Origin: DATARH01 sp036268425
GTDB lineage: Bacteria; Pseudomonadota; Alphaproteobacteria; ATCC43930; CGMCC-115725
Assembly: GCA_036268425.1 (NCBI GenBank)
Contig: DATAUE010000138.1
Location: 66,973-130,972, forward strand
DNA: 64,000 nt
Reading direction: 5' to 3'
Under the pieces are notes generated by a model that saw only the letters and a list, made by a program, of their open reading frames with translations, did not search any database and had not been told where the DNA came from. The position numbers and the translations under genes were made by a program. Shown one piece after another: positions 20,180 to 31,480 of the stretch; within the stretch, counting starts at the first letter, position 1; every line of letters starts with the position of its first letter.

Positions 20180-20315
20180 TCTTCCGCATCGCGGGAGAGG
20201 GTGCCAGCCGACGAAGACCGAAAGCGGGTGGGGGGCCGCTGACAACTGCAGGCCCCTCACCTCCCCCAGCGCGGTGCGCTGGGTCCCTCCCTCTCCTGCG
20301 CTGCGGGAGAGGGTA
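20180..20315. repeat. Cluster of palindromic intergenic repeats (CCCTCTCC / GGAGAGGG type)
   Basis: Between the reductase and the quinone oxidoreductase lie GCGGGAGAGGG near 20,200 and again near 20,303, CCCTCTCC near 20,290, and the small palindrome CAGCGCGGTGCGCTG near 20,267. The same CCCTCTCCCGC / GCGGGAGAGGG core forms the hairpin after clpB at 24,640. This is a dispersed intergenic repeat family rather than a coding signal. Confidence 0.6.
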
Positions 20316-20334
20316 TCTATGGCGCGGAGGAGTG

Positions 20335-21261
20335 ATGCTCGCTGTCGTCAATACGCCGGCAGGGCCGGAGCCGGTCGCAATCTGCGAGATTGCGGAGCCG
20401 GCACTGCAACCGAACGAGGCGCTTGTTGCGGTGCATGCGTTTTCGCTGAACCGCGGCGAGTTACGGCTGTTTCAGGTGCGCCCTGAGGGTTGGCGGCCAG
20501 GGCAGGACATTGCCGGCGTCGTATTGAAGGCGGCCACGGATGGTAGCAGCCCCGCCGCCGGCACTCGTGTCGTTGCATTGTGCGATTGGGAAGGCTGGTG
20601 CGAGCGCGCCGTCGTCCCGAGCGACCGCATGGCGCCGATCGCCGATAACGTCACATTCGGCGCGGCAGCATCATTGCCGGTCGCGGGACTGACAGCGCTG
20701 CGCACGCTGCGCCACGGCGCGCCGCTGCTCGGCAAGCGGGTGCTGATCACCGGCGCTGCGGGCGGCGTCGGCAACCTGGCGGTGCAGATTGCGGTACGAT
20801 CCGGCGCGCAAGTTACCGGCGTGGTCGGCAGCCGCGATCGCGGTAAAATCATCGACGGAATTGGTGCCGTCGACATCGTCACCAGCATCGCCGATGCGCC
20901 GGGCCGTTTCGCGCTGATCCTCGAAGGCGCCGGCGGCGCGTCACTGACGACGGCGCTGGAAAAAATCGATCATTGCGGCATCGTCGTGATCTTCGGCAAT
21001 TCCTCGGGCGAACCGACGCCGATCAATTTCCGCGATTTCGCCGAACACCAGAATGCCCGCATCCAGGGCTTTCACTATTTCACCTGCGAGCCGGCCGAAC
21101 GGTTCGGTCCCGATCTCGCGCTGCTGGCGGCATTGGTCGCGGACGGATCGCTGAAGCCGCGCATTGTCGAACATGATTGGCACGAACTGGCAAAGATCGG
21201 GCCGCTGCTGCGCGACCGGCGGATACCCGGCAAGGCTGTTTTTACCATCCCGCAATCGTGA
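20335..21261 (+). CDS. Zinc-binding-dehydrogenase family quinone oxidoreductase (MDR superfamily)
   Basis: The 308-residue product has a GroES-like N-terminal domain (FSLNRGELRLFQV, GQDIAGVV) and a Rossmann domain with ITGAAGGVGNLAVQIAVRSGAQV near residue 137. The catalytic zinc ligands of alcohol dehydrogenases are missing, so an NADPH:quinone reductase type activity is expected. GGAGG precedes ATG 20,335. A GTG three bases earlier is in frame and could also start it. It lies 26 bases before the peroxiredoxin gene and probably shares its transcript, suggesting a redox-stress role. Confidence 0.85.
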   Translation: MLAVVNTPAGPEPVAICEIAEPALQPNEALVAVHAFSLNRGELRLFQVRPEGWRPGQDIAGVVLKAATDGSSPAAGTRVVALCDWEGWCERAVVPSDRMAPIADNVTFGAAASLPVAGLTALRTLRHGAPLLGKRVLITGAAGGVGNLAVQIAVRSGAQVTGVVGSRDRGKIIDGIGAVDIVTSIADAPGRFALILEGAGGASLTTALEKIDHCGIVVIFGNSSGEPTPINFRDFAEHQNARIQGFHYFTCEPAERFGPDLALLAALVADGSLKPRIVEHDWHELAKIGPLLRDRRIPGKAVFTIPQS

Positions 21262-21287
21262 CAAATCCCAACTGAGAGGAGCGAACG

Positions 21288-21770
21288 ATGACGATCAAGG
21301 TCGGCGACAAGGTGCCATCGGTAACCCTGCGCTATCTAACCCCGGAAGGTGTCAAGGCGGTTTCGTCGGACGAGTTCTTTGCCGGCAAAAAGGTGGCGGT
21401 GTTCGCGTTGCCGGGCGCTTATACGCGCACCTGCTCGTCGCGCCACCTGCCGGGCTATGTGACCAATGCTGCGGCGCTGAAGGCCAAGGGCATCGACACG
21501 GTCGCCTGCCTGTCGGTCAATGATGCGTTTGTGATGAACGCCTGGGGCAAGGAGCACAATGCCGGCGACAACGTCGTCATGCTCGGCGACGGCAGCTGCG
21601 ACTTCACCGAGGCGATGGGGCTGACCGTCGACCGTATCTCGGCCGGCATGGGCATCCGCTCGCGGCGCTATTCGATGATCGTCGATAACGGCAAGATCAC
21701 CGCGCTCAATGTCGAACCCTCCGGCGAATATGGCGTGTCCAGCGCCGAAGCCATGCTGGCCGGGCTGTAG
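21288..21770 (+). CDS. Peroxiredoxin, Prx5/glutaredoxin-dependent type
   Basis: The 160-residue product has the peroxidatic motif PGAYTRTCSSRHLPGYV (P-x-x-x-T-x-x-C, cysteine near residue 47) and the family's WGKEHNAGDNVVMLGDG and SRRYSMIVDNG. It should reduce hydrogen peroxide and organic peroxides using glutathione or a thioredoxin-like donor in the cytosol. The usual proline in TPTC is arginine here, but the three catalytic positions P, T and C are kept. The ribosome site GAGAGGAG lies before ATG 21,288. A GST gene follows 8 bases later, which fits a glutathione-linked unit. Confidence 0.93.
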   Translation: MTIKVGDKVPSVTLRYLTPEGVKAVSSDEFFAGKKVAVFALPGAYTRTCSSRHLPGYVTNAAALKAKGIDTVACLSVNDAFVMNAWGKEHNAGDNVVMLGDGSCDFTEAMGLTVDRISAGMGIRSRRYSMIVDNGKITALNVEPSGEYGVSSAEAMLAGL

Positions 21771-21778
21771 GCCCGCGC

Positions 21779-22408
21779 ATGGACCGCCTGACCCTCTACG
21801 GGAGCTTCACGTCAAGCTCCAGCTACAAGCCGATGCTGTATCTCGCGCTGTCGCGGCTGCCGTTTTCGTTCCGCACGGTGAACCTGAAGATCGGCAAGCA
21901 GAAGGAGCCGGAATACCTTGCGGTCAACCGCTATGGCGTCGTGCCGTCATTGCAGCATCGCGGGCTGACGATCGTGCAGTCGAATGTGATCCTCGATTAC
22001 CTGGCGCGCCAGACCGGGCATTTCGAAGGCAAGACTGAGCAGGAATGCTGGCGCGCCCGCGAGTGGCTGTCGTGGGAGGCGGACCACATCACCGCGGTCG
22101 CCCGCGTCCGGCATTCGGCGCGGTTCCGCAAAATGCACGACGAGGTCCTCAAGGAGGCGAGGCCGCGCGCCGAGGCGGCCTTGTCGTTTGTCGACAAAAC
22201 CGTGACCGACCAACCCTTCCTCGTCGGCGATTACCCGACGATCGCCGATATCGGCTGCTGGGGCCGCATGGTGTTTATGGCGGAAGGCGGGTTCGAGATA
22301 TCGAATTGGCCGCATCTCGAAGCATGGTCGCAACGCATCAAGGCGATGCCGGGCTTTGCCTTGCCCTATGACCTGATCCCGAGCAAGGACCGCGAATTCG
22401 ATCCCTGA
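21779..22408 (+). CDS. Glutathione S-transferase family protein
   Basis: The 209-residue product has an N-terminal thioredoxin-like domain (LTLYGSFTSSSSYKPMLYLAL, then NRYGVVPSLQHRGLTIVQSNVILDYLARQTG, with the cis-Pro and Ser that hold glutathione) and an all-helical C-terminal domain with LVGDYPTIADIGCWGRM. It likely conjugates or reduces small electrophiles. The start is only 8 bases after the peroxiredoxin stop. A short GGGAGA-ATTAA-TCTCCC hairpin follows at 22,409. Confidence 0.9.
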   Translation: MDRLTLYGSFTSSSSYKPMLYLALSRLPFSFRTVNLKIGKQKEPEYLAVNRYGVVPSLQHRGLTIVQSNVILDYLARQTGHFEGKTEQECWRAREWLSWEADHITAVARVRHSARFRKMHDEVLKEARPRAEAALSFVDKTVTDQPFLVGDYPTIADIGCWGRMVFMAEGGFEISNWPHLEAWSQRIKAMPGFALPYDLIPSKDREFDP

Positions 22409-22425
22409 GGGAGAATTAATCTCCC
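22409..22425 (+). terminator. Short hairpin after the GST gene
   Basis: GGGAGA and TCTCCC form a 6-base stem with loop ATTAA directly at the GST stop codon. No T-tract follows, so terminator activity is uncertain. Confidence 0.3.
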
Positions 22426-22540
22426 TACGCTGCGACGGAGGGAATGACAAACCCTGGTCAGGGACCGGAGTAGAAAAATCCTCTCCTCCGGCAATCGGTG
22501 AGAGTGGCGCGGATCGTACCTGGTGATACGATGCGCCGCC

Positions 22541-23419
22541 ATGACGCTGGAACAACTGCGCATCTTTATCGCCGTCGCCGAGCGGCAGCATGTGACCCGC
22601 GGAGCGGAAGCGCTGAACCTGACGCAGTCTGCGGCAAGCGCTTCGATCGCCTCTCTCGAGGCGCAATACGGCACAAAGCTATTCAACCGCGTCGGTCGCC
22701 GCGTCGTGTTGACCGAGGCCGGCCAACTGTTTCTGGGCGAGGCGCGCGCCGTGCTCGGCCGCGTCGAAACCGCGGAAGGTGTCCTGTCCGAACTGAGTGG
22801 GCTGAAACGCGGCACCTTGTCGGTGCAGGCAAGCCAGACGATCGCCAGCTACTGGCTGCCGCGGCACCTGGTCGAGTTCCGCCGGCTGCATCCTGGTATC
22901 GAGATACGGCTCGGTATCGGCAACACGGCGCAGGTTGCCGCTTCGGTGCTCGACGGCTCCGCGGAGATCGGCTTTATCGAAGGCCGAGTGAATGCCCCCT
23001 CGCTGGCAAGTTCGGTGGTTGCGCACGATCAACTGATTGTCGTCGTGGCGCCGGGGCATTCGTGGACGATTGAAATACCAACTCTGTCCGGGCTTGCGGA
23101 CGGCGAATGGGTGCTGCGGGAGCGCGGCTCCGGCACGCGGTCGGTGTTCGAAGACGCGCTGCGTGATGCAGGCATTCCGCCGGAAAGCCTATGCGTGGTG
23201 CTGGAACTGCCCTCCAACGAAGCGGTGCGCGCCGCCGTCGAGGCCGGGATGGGCGCCACGGCAATCTCCGCATCGGTCGCGGCGCCCAGCATCGAGGCCG
23301 GGTTGCTGTGTCATGTGCGCGTCGCACTGCCGGAGCGGGATTTCTCGCTCGTCCATCGTTCGGAGCGGCAATGGAGCAACGCCGCCGAGGCGCTGATGAC
23401 GCAGCTTGCGGCCGGCTGA
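22541..23419 (+). CDS. LysR family transcriptional regulator
   Basis: The 292-residue product has the N-terminal winged helix of LysR proteins (MTLEQLRIFIAVAERQHVTRGAEALNLTQSAASASIASLEAQYG) and a periplasmic-binding-like effector domain from about residue 90 (LSVQASQTIASYWLPRHLVEFRR). It resembles the CysB-like or YeiE type that senses sulfur or acid compounds. It ends 2 bases before the convergent YeiH exporter gene. That pairing supports, but does not prove, that it regulates the exporter. ATG 22,541 is at the conserved domain start. Confidence 0.93.
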   Translation: MTLEQLRIFIAVAERQHVTRGAEALNLTQSAASASIASLEAQYGTKLFNRVGRRVVLTEAGQLFLGEARAVLGRVETAEGVLSELSGLKRGTLSVQASQTIASYWLPRHLVEFRRLHPGIEIRLGIGNTAQVAASVLDGSAEIGFIEGRVNAPSLASSVVAHDQLIVVVAPGHSWTIEIPTLSGLADGEWVLRERGSGTRSVFEDALRDAGIPPESLCVVLELPSNEAVRAAVEAGMGATAISASVAAPSIEAGLLCHVRVALPERDFSLVHRSERQWSNAAEALMTQLAAG

Positions 23420-23421
23420 TT

Positions 23422-24576
23422 TCAGGCAATCCCAAGAACGCGGATCAGCCCCAGGCTGATCCCGCCCAGCACCAGCAGCGACAACGTCACCACCGCCGCA
23501 ACCCGGCCGCCGGCCCGTGCGACGACGCGCAGATCGGTGCTGAGACCGAGCGCCGCCATCGCGATGATCGTCAGAACATTGGCGGCGGTGGCAGCGGGGA
23601 TTAACACGATTTGCGGCAACAGGCCGGCCGAACGCAGCCCGGCCATAGCCAGAAAACCGATGATGAACCACGGCACCAGCTTCCGCAAACCCGGTTTGCG
23701 CGCTTGTCCCGCCGCGGCAGTATCGGTCATCTCGGGTCTATAGCGAGCGAGAACAGAAAGACCGAGCACTACGGGACCCAGCGTCAGCACGCGCACCAGC
23801 TTGACCAGCGTGCCGATCTGCAAGGCAATCGCACCGGCGGGCGCTGTCGCCGCCAGAACCTGTGGCACGGCATAGACGGTCAGCCCTGCGAGAACCCCGT
23901 ATTGCGATTCGGACAGGTGCAGCAACGGCACCGCGAGCGGCAGGGTCAGCACGACAAACACCCCGAGCACCGCGGTGAATGCGATCGAGGCGACAATATC
24001 GGCGCCGCTCGCGCCGATCACCGGTGCGACCGCGGCGATCGCGGAGTTGCCGCAGATCGAGTTGCCGCAGGCGATCAGCGTCGCCATGCGATGCGGCAGG
24101 CCGAACGCTCGTCCCATCGCGTAACTGGCCGCTATCGCCACCGCGACAATACCGAGAACGCCGAGGAACAGCCCCAACCCGGCGGCGGCCATCGTGCCCG
24201 CGCTGAGCGAGGCGCCCAGCAGAACGATGGCGATTTCCAACAGCAGCTTGGCGCTGATTCCGATGCCCGGGCTCCAGCGCTGGCCGGGCGTCCAGGCCGT
24301 GCGCACCGCGGTGCCGACCAGAATGGCCAGTACCAATGCTTCGACCCAGGCGCGCCCGGTAAGCTGCGTTTCAATCCATTCCAGCAGCGTCGCGACGATG
24401 GTGACCCCAACGCAGAGCAACACACCGGGAAGGACGCCGCCAAGACCCACCGCCACCGGGCGCAGCGCGGCGGATTTCTGGGCTGGCCGGTTTGTGGACA
24501 CATCGCCAATGGCGGCCATCGCGGCCCCTCCCTGCATAGCCAGGGAGGTTGACCACCTCAGATTCCATCGATCCAA
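23422..24576 (-). CDS. YeiH family (UPF0324) putative sulfate exporter
   Basis: The product is up to 384 residues with about ten membrane spans. The YeiH signature is present: LEIAIVLLGASLS, then LIACGNSICGNSAIAAVAPVIGA near residue 175. Family members are putative sulfate or sulfonate exporters. Start codons at 24,576, and the internal methionines within MQGGAAMAAIGD (24,537 and 24,519), are all possible. The shortest gives the usual family N-terminus. It converges on a LysR gene, a partner commonly found beside yeiH. Confidence 0.9.
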   Translation of the reverse strand: MDRWNLRWSTSLAMQGGAAMAAIGDVSTNRPAQKSAALRPVAVGLGGVLPGVLLCVGVTIVATLLEWIETQLTGRAWVEALVLAILVGTAVRTAWTPGQRWSPGIGISAKLLLEIAIVLLGASLSAGTMAAAGLGLFLGVLGIVAVAIAASYAMGRAFGLPHRMATLIACGNSICGNSAIAAVAPVIGASGADIVASIAFTAVLGVFVVLTLPLAVPLLHLSESQYGVLAGLTVYAVPQVLAATAPAGAIALQIGTLVKLVRVLTLGPVVLGLSVLARYRPEMTDTAAAGQARKPGLRKLVPWFIIGFLAMAGLRSAGLLPQIVLIPAATAANVLTIIAMAALGLSTDLRVVARAGGRVAAVVTLSLLVLGGISLGLIRVLGIA

Positions 24577-24639
24577 CGAATAGGAATGATGGGTTCAATC
24601 GGGATTTTTGATTGGTGTTTACGCGTCAGTCGGCGGGCA

Positions 24640-24674
24640 AATAACCCTCTCCCGCATTGCGGGAGAGGGTTATT
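24640..24674. terminator. 35-base perfect palindrome downstream of clpB
   Basis: A perfect inverted repeat with 17-base arms (beginning AATAACCCTCTCCCGCA) around a single central base lies 4 bases beyond the clpB stop on the minus strand, followed by TTTGCC. It probably ends clpB transcripts. The core is the same CCCTCTCCCGC repeat seen at 20,180-20,315. Confidence 0.7.
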
Positions 24675-24678
24675 CCCG

Positions 24679-27366
<2,688 letters not shown>

Positions 27367-27461
27367 AGTGGCACTCCGTCCCTGAATTCCCGCCCTTCAA
27401 GAGGCTCGGGAAGCGTCTGCGGCGGCCCGCCCAATGCGCGACCGCCCTGACGCTGACAGTC

Positions 27462-27489
27462 CAGATAGGCGCTTTTGGGCCCAATTCAA
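27462..27489 (-). promoter_or_regulatory. Possible promoter of clpB (heat-shock-like)
   Basis: Read on the minus strand, TTGAAT is followed after 16 bases by TATCTG, preceded by CC to give CCTATCT. This resembles both sigma-70 and the alphaproteobacterial RpoH consensus (CTTG and CCTAT). It lies about 100 bases before the clpB start. No CIRCE element was seen. Confidence 0.35.
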
Positions 27490-27697
27490 TACACGGTGCT
27501 AACGTGTTCTTTTAGGCAATGCAACGCCGGCCCTTGGTGTAAATACTGATAGGCAGTCCATGAATTTTCACCAGTAACCGTGAGCTGCGGGAGAGGTGAT
27601 TGTCGAAGTTATTGGATGATTAAGGCTCTATTAACCATTTTGGTCACGGAATCGTAACTCTCGGCGGGCAGCCCGGCAGTGGAGGCACGGACCGGCA

Positions 27698-29407
27698 ATG
27701 ACCCCAGAACTCGCCCGTTTTATTGCGGAGATTCCGGCGGCCGTAGCGCTGTTCGACTGCGATCTTCGCTACGTCGCAGCGAGCAAGGCCTGGCTTGCGG
27801 CCTTTGGCCTTTGTGCCGTGCCGCTCGCGGGGCAGCGACACGACGAGATCTGCAATCTCGCCTCAGCCACCTTGCCGATCCGGCTGCGGCTTGCCTGCAA
27901 CGGCGAGAGTATCGAGGAAGAGACCGGCGACGAGGTCGCCTTCAGCGTACGGCCCTATCGCGATCCTGGCGGCCGGATCATCGGCGCCGTGGCGGCACTC
28001 ACCTCGGGAACCACCAGCCCGCCGCCACCTCAGGCGCCTGAACCGCAATCCGACATTGCGACCCCGGAGGCCTTTGCCCAGTGCCTGCGTAACAGCCTTA
28101 CCCGCCCCGACGCCTCCGCTTCCGCCCCCGGGATCGCGGTGTTCGCGATCCACCTCGGCAATTTGCGTAATATCGGCAATTTGCATGGCATGGCGGTTGG
28201 CGAACAGGCATGCCGGGTCACGGCCGAACGGCTGCTGGCCGCCCTCCGGTCACGTTTTTCCGGCGATGAGGGCGCCGCGATGGGCCGTGACGGCGACATC
28301 GTCGCACGGCTCGGTCCCGATCAGTTTGTCGTCACCTGCGGGGCCCCTGCACCGGTCCACAGCGAAATTGAAGCGCTCGCGACCCGGCTGCTGCGCACCG
28401 TGCAAGACCCGATCGTCATCGGCGGCCGTGCGCTGCGGTTGACCCCAAGTATCGGCTTCGTCATCGCCGGCGACGAGCATCACAGCACAAACCGGTTGTT
28501 GCGCGATCTCGACCTGGCGTTACAGCAGGCGGAGTCTATAGGGCCCGGCCGCGTCGTCGCCTGGGAACCAGCGCTGACGAGCGCCGCCACCCGACGCTAT
28601 ACGCTCGGCGAACAGGTGCGCCGGGCTTTTGACAACGGCGAGTTCGTGTTGCGCTACCAGCCGATCGTGCGGCTTTGCGACGAGCGAATGGTGGCCGCGG
28701 AAGCATTGTTGCGCTGGAACCAACCAAGCAATGGGTTGGCCGAGCCGGCCACATTTCTACCGATGCTCGACGAAACCGGGCTGACCGCCGAACTCGGCTG
28801 TTGGGTCGTCCGCAAGACAATTAATCAGGTCGAATCGTGGCGGCTGCTTTACGGGCGCAACATTGTCGACTGGATCAGCGTCAACCTGTCAGCACATCAG
28901 TTCCACGATCTCGCGCCGCTGCTGGCGACGGTGCGCGGCCTCCATCGTGGCGGTTTGCCGGTGCATCGGCTGAAATTCGACATCGCCGAGACCACACTGA
29001 TGCGACGGCCGGAAATCAGTCGGGCCACCTTGGTGGAATTTGCCGAATTGGGTGTTCGTGTCGCGATCGACGATTTCGGAACCGGGCATTCATCGCCCAC
29101 CGGCTTGCAGCCGCTACCAATCGACGCGATCAAGATTGATGGGGATTTCATCGCGCAAACTGGCACGTCGGAAGGCAACCGTCTGGTGCGGGCATTGATC
29201 GACCTCGCACAGCTTTACAACACGACCATTATTGCCGAGGGGGTTGAAACTGCCGAACAGCGCGACGTTCTGCGGGGTGCGGGCTGCAATCTGGCGCAAG
29301 GCTATCTGTTCGCGCAGCCGATGAGCGGCGCCAAGTTCGGCGCCTACGCGCTGATCCATGCCGCCAACGCCGACCGTCCGGTGATACGGCAACGCCTGAA
29401 CGGCTAG
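27698..29407 (+). CDS. PAS-like / degenerate GGDEF / EAL signalling protein
   Basis: The 569-residue product has an N-terminal PAS-like segment (ALFDCDLRYVAASKAWLAAFGL) in roughly the first 105 residues, then a Pro-rich linker. A GGDEF domain follows whose active-site loop reads GPDQF (RLGPDQFVV, near residue 207), so it should not make c-di-GMP. A C-terminal EAL domain from about residue 310 has AAEALLRW, DDFGTGHSS, DAIKIDGDFI, AEGVET and QGYLFAQP all kept. A c-di-GMP phosphodiesterase, possibly controlled by GTP at the degenerate GGDEF site, is predicted. It is divergent from clpB. Confidence 0.85.
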   Translation: MTPELARFIAEIPAAVALFDCDLRYVAASKAWLAAFGLCAVPLAGQRHDEICNLASATLPIRLRLACNGESIEEETGDEVAFSVRPYRDPGGRIIGAVAALTSGTTSPPPPQAPEPQSDIATPEAFAQCLRNSLTRPDASASAPGIAVFAIHLGNLRNIGNLHGMAVGEQACRVTAERLLAALRSRFSGDEGAAMGRDGDIVARLGPDQFVVTCGAPAPVHSEIEALATRLLRTVQDPIVIGGRALRLTPSIGFVIAGDEHHSTNRLLRDLDLALQQAESIGPGRVVAWEPALTSAATRRYTLGEQVRRAFDNGEFVLRYQPIVRLCDERMVAAEALLRWNQPSNGLAEPATFLPMLDETGLTAELGCWVVRKTINQVESWRLLYGRNIVDWISVNLSAHQFHDLAPLLATVRGLHRGGLPVHRLKFDIAETTLMRRPEISRATLVEFAELGVRVAIDDFGTGHSSPTGLQPLPIDAIKIDGDFIAQTGTSEGNRLVRALIDLAQLYNTTIIAEGVETAEQRDVLRGAGCNLAQGYLFAQPMSGAKFGAYALIHAANADRPVIRQRLNG

Positions 29408-29415
29408 GCACAGCG

Positions 29416-30207
29416 TCAGTCGTCCGCCATCATCCGGTCCGTGACCGGCAACGTCAGCCAGTGCGGCGCATAGCGGCCACCCAGCGCCACAATCCTGTTC
29501 ATCAGCCCGGTGACGACGACAGAGCGGCCGGCGACCAGTGCACGGTAGCCGAGCCGCGCGACGACATCGGCCCGCATCATGCGGCCGGTGCGCCGCGCAA
29601 TCGCTGTGCTGCTCGACCCGGCCGCAACAAAGAAATTTGTGGCCGTGGCGCCGGGGCACAGCGTCGTCACGGTGACCCCGGTGCCGCGCAATTCATAAGC
29701 GAGCGCTTCGCCGAAGCTCAGCACATAGGCCTTGCTGGCGAAATAGACCGCCATACGCGGCCCCGGCTGAAACGCGGCGACCGAGGCGACGAGCATGATC
29801 CGGCCGCGCCGGCGCTCGACCATGCCGGGCAGCAACAGTCGCGTCAGTTCCGTGAGGGCAACGATGTTGACCTGCATAACCTCGTCGATCCGCTCCGGCG
29901 TCTGCCCATCGAAACGGCCAGCGGCGCCCAGCCCGGCATTGTTCACCAGCACATCGACGGTGAGACCGCGTGCGGCGATATCGGCGGCCAGGGCGGTGGC
30001 GGCAGCGGGCTTGCTGAGATCGGCGGCCATCACCGCAACGGCCGCGCCGAGGCCGCGCAACTCGGCGGCCAGCGTTTCCATCGGCGCGACGCCGCGTGCC
30101 GCAAGGATCAGGTCATGTCCGTCACGCGCCAGTTCGCGCGCCAGGTCAACGCCGATACCGCCGGATGCGCCGGTAACGAGAGCCAAAGGCCGGGAGTTGC
30201 TTTGCAT
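29416..30207 (-). CDS. Short-chain dehydrogenase/reductase
   Basis: The 263-residue product has the classical SDR cofactor loop ALVTGASGGIGVDLARELARDG, NNAGLG, and the catalytic Ser and Tyr-x-x-x-Lys (LVASVAAF and VYFASKAYVLSFG). The C-terminal third resembles the DltE/YqjQ-like SDRs that often sit near membranes or lipids. It would oxidise or reduce a hydroxy/keto group with NAD(P). Its stop lies 9 bases from the convergent EAL gene, and it is divergent from the CoA-transferase gene. Confidence 0.9.
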   Translation of the reverse strand: MQSNSRPLALVTGASGGIGVDLARELARDGHDLILAARGVAPMETLAAELRGLGAAVAVMAADLSKPAAATALAADIAARGLTVDVLVNNAGLGAAGRFDGQTPERIDEVMQVNIVALTELTRLLLPGMVERRRGRIMLVASVAAFQPGPRMAVYFASKAYVLSFGEALAYELRGTGVTVTTLCPGATATNFFVAAGSSSTAIARRTGRMMRADVVARLGYRALVAGRSVVVTGLMNRIVALGGRYAPHWLTLPVTDRMMADD

Positions 30208-30317
30208 GCTTCAAACTACACATCAGCCGTCGCTTTTGGGAAAGCCTGCTGCGCTGTTGATTGCGATGCCGGCCCGGTCTGGGCTATCACCGCACCAGCA
30301 GCAGGAGGATTTGCTAC

Positions 30318-31469
30318 ATGCCACAGGCTGGACCGCTTTCCGGCATCACGATCGTCGATCTGTCGCGCATTCTCGCCGGCCCCTACTGCACATTTCTGCT
30401 TGCGGAACTGGGCGCCCGCGTCATCAAGGTCGAGGCGCCGAAGACCGGCGACGACGCACGGCAATACGGCCCGTTCAAGAACGGCAAATCGACCTATTTC
30501 GCCTCGATCAACAGAGGCAAGGAATCGATCGTCCTCGATCTGAAGGCGGAAGGCGACCGCGACATCTTCGAGCGCCTGCTCGACAAGGCCGACGCGATCG
30601 TCGAGAATTTCCGGCCCGGCACGATGGAAAAGCTCGGCTATGGCTGGGAGACGCTGCATCCGCGCTATCCCCGGCTGATCTATGCCGCCGCCTCGGGCTT
30701 CGGCCATACCGGCCCTTATTCGCACTATCCGTCCTACGACATGGTGGTGCAGGGCCTCGGCGGCATTATGAGCATCACCGGCGCACCGGGCATGCCGCTG
30801 GTGCGGGTCGGCGCCTCGATCGGCGATCTCGGCGGCGGCCTCTATACGACGATCGCGCTGAACGCCGCCTTGCTGCATCGCGAGCGCTCGGGCGAAGCGA
30901 CCAAGGTCGACGTCGCGCTGTTCGACTGCCAGCTGGCGCTGCTCGAAAATGCGATCATGCGCTACACGACGACCGGCGAAATCCCTGGCCCGCTCGGCGC
31001 GCGCCATCCGTCGATCACCCCGTTCGAGGCGTTCGACACCGCCGACGGACACATCATCATCGCTGCCGGCAATGACGGGCTGTTCGTCAAGATGGCGGCG
31101 GCGATCGGCCGGCCCGACCTCGCGGAAAACCCGCTGTTCAAGACCAACCCGCTGCGCAACCAGCACCAGGTCGTCTTAAAAGCGGAAATCGACAAGGCGC
31201 TGAGCAGCGGCACGACCGAACATTGGGTCGGCGTGCTCGAAAAGGCCGGACTGCCGTGCGGCCCGGTCAACAACGTCGAACAGGCGCTGGCGCACCCGCA
31301 AACCGCGGCGCGCAACATGTTGGTCGATGTCGAAGACCCGGTGACGGGGCCGCTCAAACTCGCCGGCAACCCGATGAAGTTTTCGGCTTTCGCGGACCCG
31401 GCGACGCGCGAGGCGGCGCCCGACCTCGACGCCGACCGCGAGCGCATCCTGCGCGAACTCGGCCTCTAG
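30318..31469 (+). CDS. CaiB/BaiF family (class III) CoA-transferase
   Basis: The 383-residue product begins PLSGITIVDLSRILAGPYCTFLLAELGARVIKVE, the class III CoA-transferase signature. The catalytic aspartate is in RVGASIGDLGGGLY near residue 175. It moves CoA between carboxylic acids. GCAGGAGGA lies just before ATG 30,318. The sulfatase gene starts 12 bases after it and a luciferase-like oxidoreductase follows, so this looks like a small catabolic operon for a sulfated or carboxylated compound. The substrate is unknown. Confidence 0.94.
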   Translation: MPQAGPLSGITIVDLSRILAGPYCTFLLAELGARVIKVEAPKTGDDARQYGPFKNGKSTYFASINRGKESIVLDLKAEGDRDIFERLLDKADAIVENFRPGTMEKLGYGWETLHPRYPRLIYAAASGFGHTGPYSHYPSYDMVVQGLGGIMSITGAPGMPLVRVGASIGDLGGGLYTTIALNAALLHRERSGEATKVDVALFDCQLALLENAIMRYTTTGEIPGPLGARHPSITPFEAFDTADGHIIIAAGNDGLFVKMAAAIGRPDLAENPLFKTNPLRNQHQVVLKAEIDKALSSGTTEHWVGVLEKAGLPCGPVNNVEQALAHPQTAARNMLVDVEDPVTGPLKLAGNPMKFSAFADPATREAAPDLDADRERILRELGL

Positions 31470-31480
31470 GGCCGGCCGGG

